Shown here: in pieces, positions 62,648-64,000 of the stretch
How the letters are laid out: each line of letters starts with the position of its first letter
Position numbering within the stretch: position 1 is the stretch's first letter
Origin: Azolla caroliniana
Lineage: Eukaryota; Polypodiophyta
Length of the DNA: 64,000 nucleotides
NCBI GenBank assembly: GCA_043228905.1
Contig: JBHGNT010000008.1
Location: 12,896,001 to 12,960,000 of the forward strand
Direction: 5' to 3'
Translations under genes and position numbers: made by a program
Notes under the pieces: model-generated
Seen by the model: only the letters and a program-made list of their open reading frames with translations
What the model was told of the DNA's origin: nothing
The model's database searches: none

Positions 62648-63109
62648 GCCGGTGATCACGGCTGTGTCCGGATGGGGAATGAAGGTACATGCCGAATTGT
62701 CGGCATAGGAGACGTGTGTTTGTCGACACCAACCGGATGCAAGTTGCTGCTGAGGGATGTCTGACACGTTCCGGAGGTTCGACTGAACCTAATATCAGCC
62801 GGTCGGCTAGATGATGAAGGCTACACGGGTAGCATCCGGAACGGTGTCATGAAGTTCAGCAAGGGGAGCCTGATTGTGGCTCGGGCCCGGAAGGTCAACA
62901 CCCTGTACCTGATGAATGCCCGGTTATGTCCGGAAGAAGTGAACGTGGCATCCGACACTGCCGGTGAGCTGTGGCACAAGAGGCTGTGTCATATGAGCGA
63001 GAAGGGGATGAAGAGGCTTGCAGACGACAACCTTATTCAAGTGAAGAACGTGCACATGGAGAAGTGCACTGATTGTCTGGCCGGTAAACAAAACCAGACC
63101 TCCTTCTGA
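62648..63109 (+). pseudogene. C11 pre-integrase region
   Basis: In frame after the stop: MGNEGTCRIVGIGDV, a TGA (about 62762) at a Trp position, RLDDEGYTGSIRNGVMKFSK, VNVASDTAGELWHKRLCHMS, CTDCLAGKQNQTSF and a TGA (63107) where C6 has Arg. Confidence 0.88.
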
Positions 63110-64000
63110 CCAAGGCCACCGATGAGACGTAATGCACCACTTGAGTTGGTGCATACGGATGTGTGTCAAGTAGACACGAAGTCACATACCGGAGCGCAGT
63201 ACTTCATGACGTTTATAGATGACCACAGTTGGAAGTTGTGGGCCACACCGTTGAAGATGAAGGATCAGGTGCTATCCGTCTTCAAAGAGCTCCACGCGAG
63301 AGTGGAAAGAGAAACTGGCCGGAAGCTGAAGGCGGTTCGAGCAGACAACGGAGGAGAATACCGGGGGCAGTTCGAGGAGTACTGCTGCTCGAAGGGAATC
63401 CGGCTCGAATTTACCGTGCCGAAGACACCGGAACTAAACGGACCGGCCGAGAGGATGAACCGGACCATAATGGAGAGAGTCTGGAGTATGCTAGCGCAGG
63501 CAAAACTACCCAAGAAGTTTTGGGTTGAGGCATTGTCGACGGCGACATACGTGATAAACAAATCACCCTCAGTACCCTTGGACGGAGACACGCCACAGAG
63601 AGTATGGACCGGTAAGGAAGTGTCCTACCGGCATCTGAAGGTGTTCAGGTGTCTCGCGTACGTGCATGTAGCTAAGGACCGGAGAGGAAAGTTAGATCCA
63701 AAGACCCGGCCATGCTTATTCCTCAGTTACGGTGACGATGAGTTCGGCTACCGAGTGTGGGACCCGGTTGACAAGAAGGTATTCCGGAGTCGAGATATTA
63801 TCTTCATGGAGGACAAGACACATGCCGACTGGGAGTCGGAAAAGAAGATAATGAACTCCGAGTCGACCGGTAAGGATAGACTCTACGATGAGCAGACCCA
63901 ACCGGCAAGAGACCGGTTAGCACTCGAGGAACCAGCCGGTTATGGTGAGGATACCGAACCGGCAGAAGAAGAAGTAGAGGAAGCTGAGACCGGAACCGGC
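63110..64000 (+). CDS. C11 integrase (open to window end)
   Basis: There are 297 codons without a stop, in phase with the preceding segment. HTDVCQVDTKSHTGAQYFMT (first Asp), RADNGGEYRGQFEEYC (second Asp) and NGPAERMNRTIMERVW (Glu, codon 63449-63451) give a complete DDE triad. Then KFWVEALSTATYVINKSPSV, VWTGKEVSYRHLKVF, PCLFLSYGDDEFGYRVWDPV and an acidic linker (DTEPAEEEVEEAETG) toward RT. It has no own start codon; it would be made as part of the polyprotein. Confidence 0.92.

Larger units (their letters stand above)
60750..64000 (+). mobile_element. C11: Ty1/copia retrotransposon, 3' end beyond window
   Basis: 5' LTR 60750-61655, PBS TGGTATCACAGC (61658-61669), gag, knuckle, protease, pre-integrase and integrase. 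It is the same family as C5-C7. Its integrase is the best preserved of the family here and the frame is open at the window end. Confidence 0.93.

Noticed and set aside
1-64000. Endogenous pararetrovirus or other viral insertion
   Set aside because: No movement protein, coat protein or viral replicase was seen; all RT fragments sit in LTR elements with copia or gypsy domain order.

Overview
The window is nested transposable-element sequence from a land plant, with no ordinary host gene that I can recognise. The evidence for a plant is Ty1/copia elements primed by initiator-methionine tRNA (TGGTATCAGAGC-type primer sites), Ty3/gypsy elements including one with a chromodomain, a hAT-type MITE, tRNA-headed SINE-like modules and many CT/GA microsatellites. 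The lineage is not resolved. The gypsy family with a DHGS-type protease and FLDD reverse transcriptase, together with the transposase-like gene at 53.1-55.6 kb, made me think of non-seed plants, but this is recollection and not proof.

Names used below are C = copia, G = gypsy, X = a retroelement family with a long coiled-coil protein, M1 = hAT MITE, T1 = DNA-transposon-like gene. Left part (1-23.9 kb): C1 (+, 3' end and LTR, 1-1488); pieces of X2 (-) at 1489-2185, 3675-4292, 17307-18639 and 22985-23433; C2 (+, 2186-3674); C3 (-, 4293-17306, TSD gatag/gataa) carrying inside it C4 (+, 8005-13922, TSD gaagt) and a six-unit 189-bp satellite; C5 (-, 18640-22984). An LTR at about 23445-23927 is shared between X2 and X1 (-, 23943-25810). 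Middle (25.8-43.7 kb): gypsy G1 (-) reads gag (41370-39837), protease and RT (33566-32085), RT (26634-25810). It is split by C7 (+, 33572-39831, TSD ctctc), whose 5' LTR holds the gypsy derivative G5 (33697-35440, TSD taaac/taaat), and by C6 (-, 26640-32079, TSD ggatg). Removing each insert with one TSD restores a continuous reading frame in the host element, so the nesting is well supported. Gypsy G3 (-) gag lies at 42518-43272 behind an LTR with heat-shock-element-like motifs.

Right part (43.8-64 kb): X3 3' end and LTR (+); MITE M1 (44702-45442, TSD gtgaccac); degraded copia pieces C8-C10; SINE-like modules; gypsy G2 (+, PBS, gag, start of protease) cut off near 52.1 kb by T1; T1 itself; chromovirus G4 (+, 55852-60679, no recognisable 5' LTR); and copia C11 (+), whose pol is still open at the right window edge.

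The most interesting part is T1. A two-exon gene predicts a 483-aa protein with a helix-turn-helix and a large Cys/His cluster. Its 973-bp GT-AG intron is mostly a 20-bp satellite built on the perfect palindrome AGCTAATTAGCT. The same palindrome recurs in a hairpin at the left edge of the unit, and an 83-bp tandem array lies upstream of the start codon. Other points for follow-up are the heat-shock elements in an LTR, an inverted LTR-PBS segment in C4, a hairpin around the polypurine tract in three copia elements, and recurrent loss of catalytic acidic residues (integrase Glu to Lys, protease Asp to Asn) at codon-junction CpG sites.
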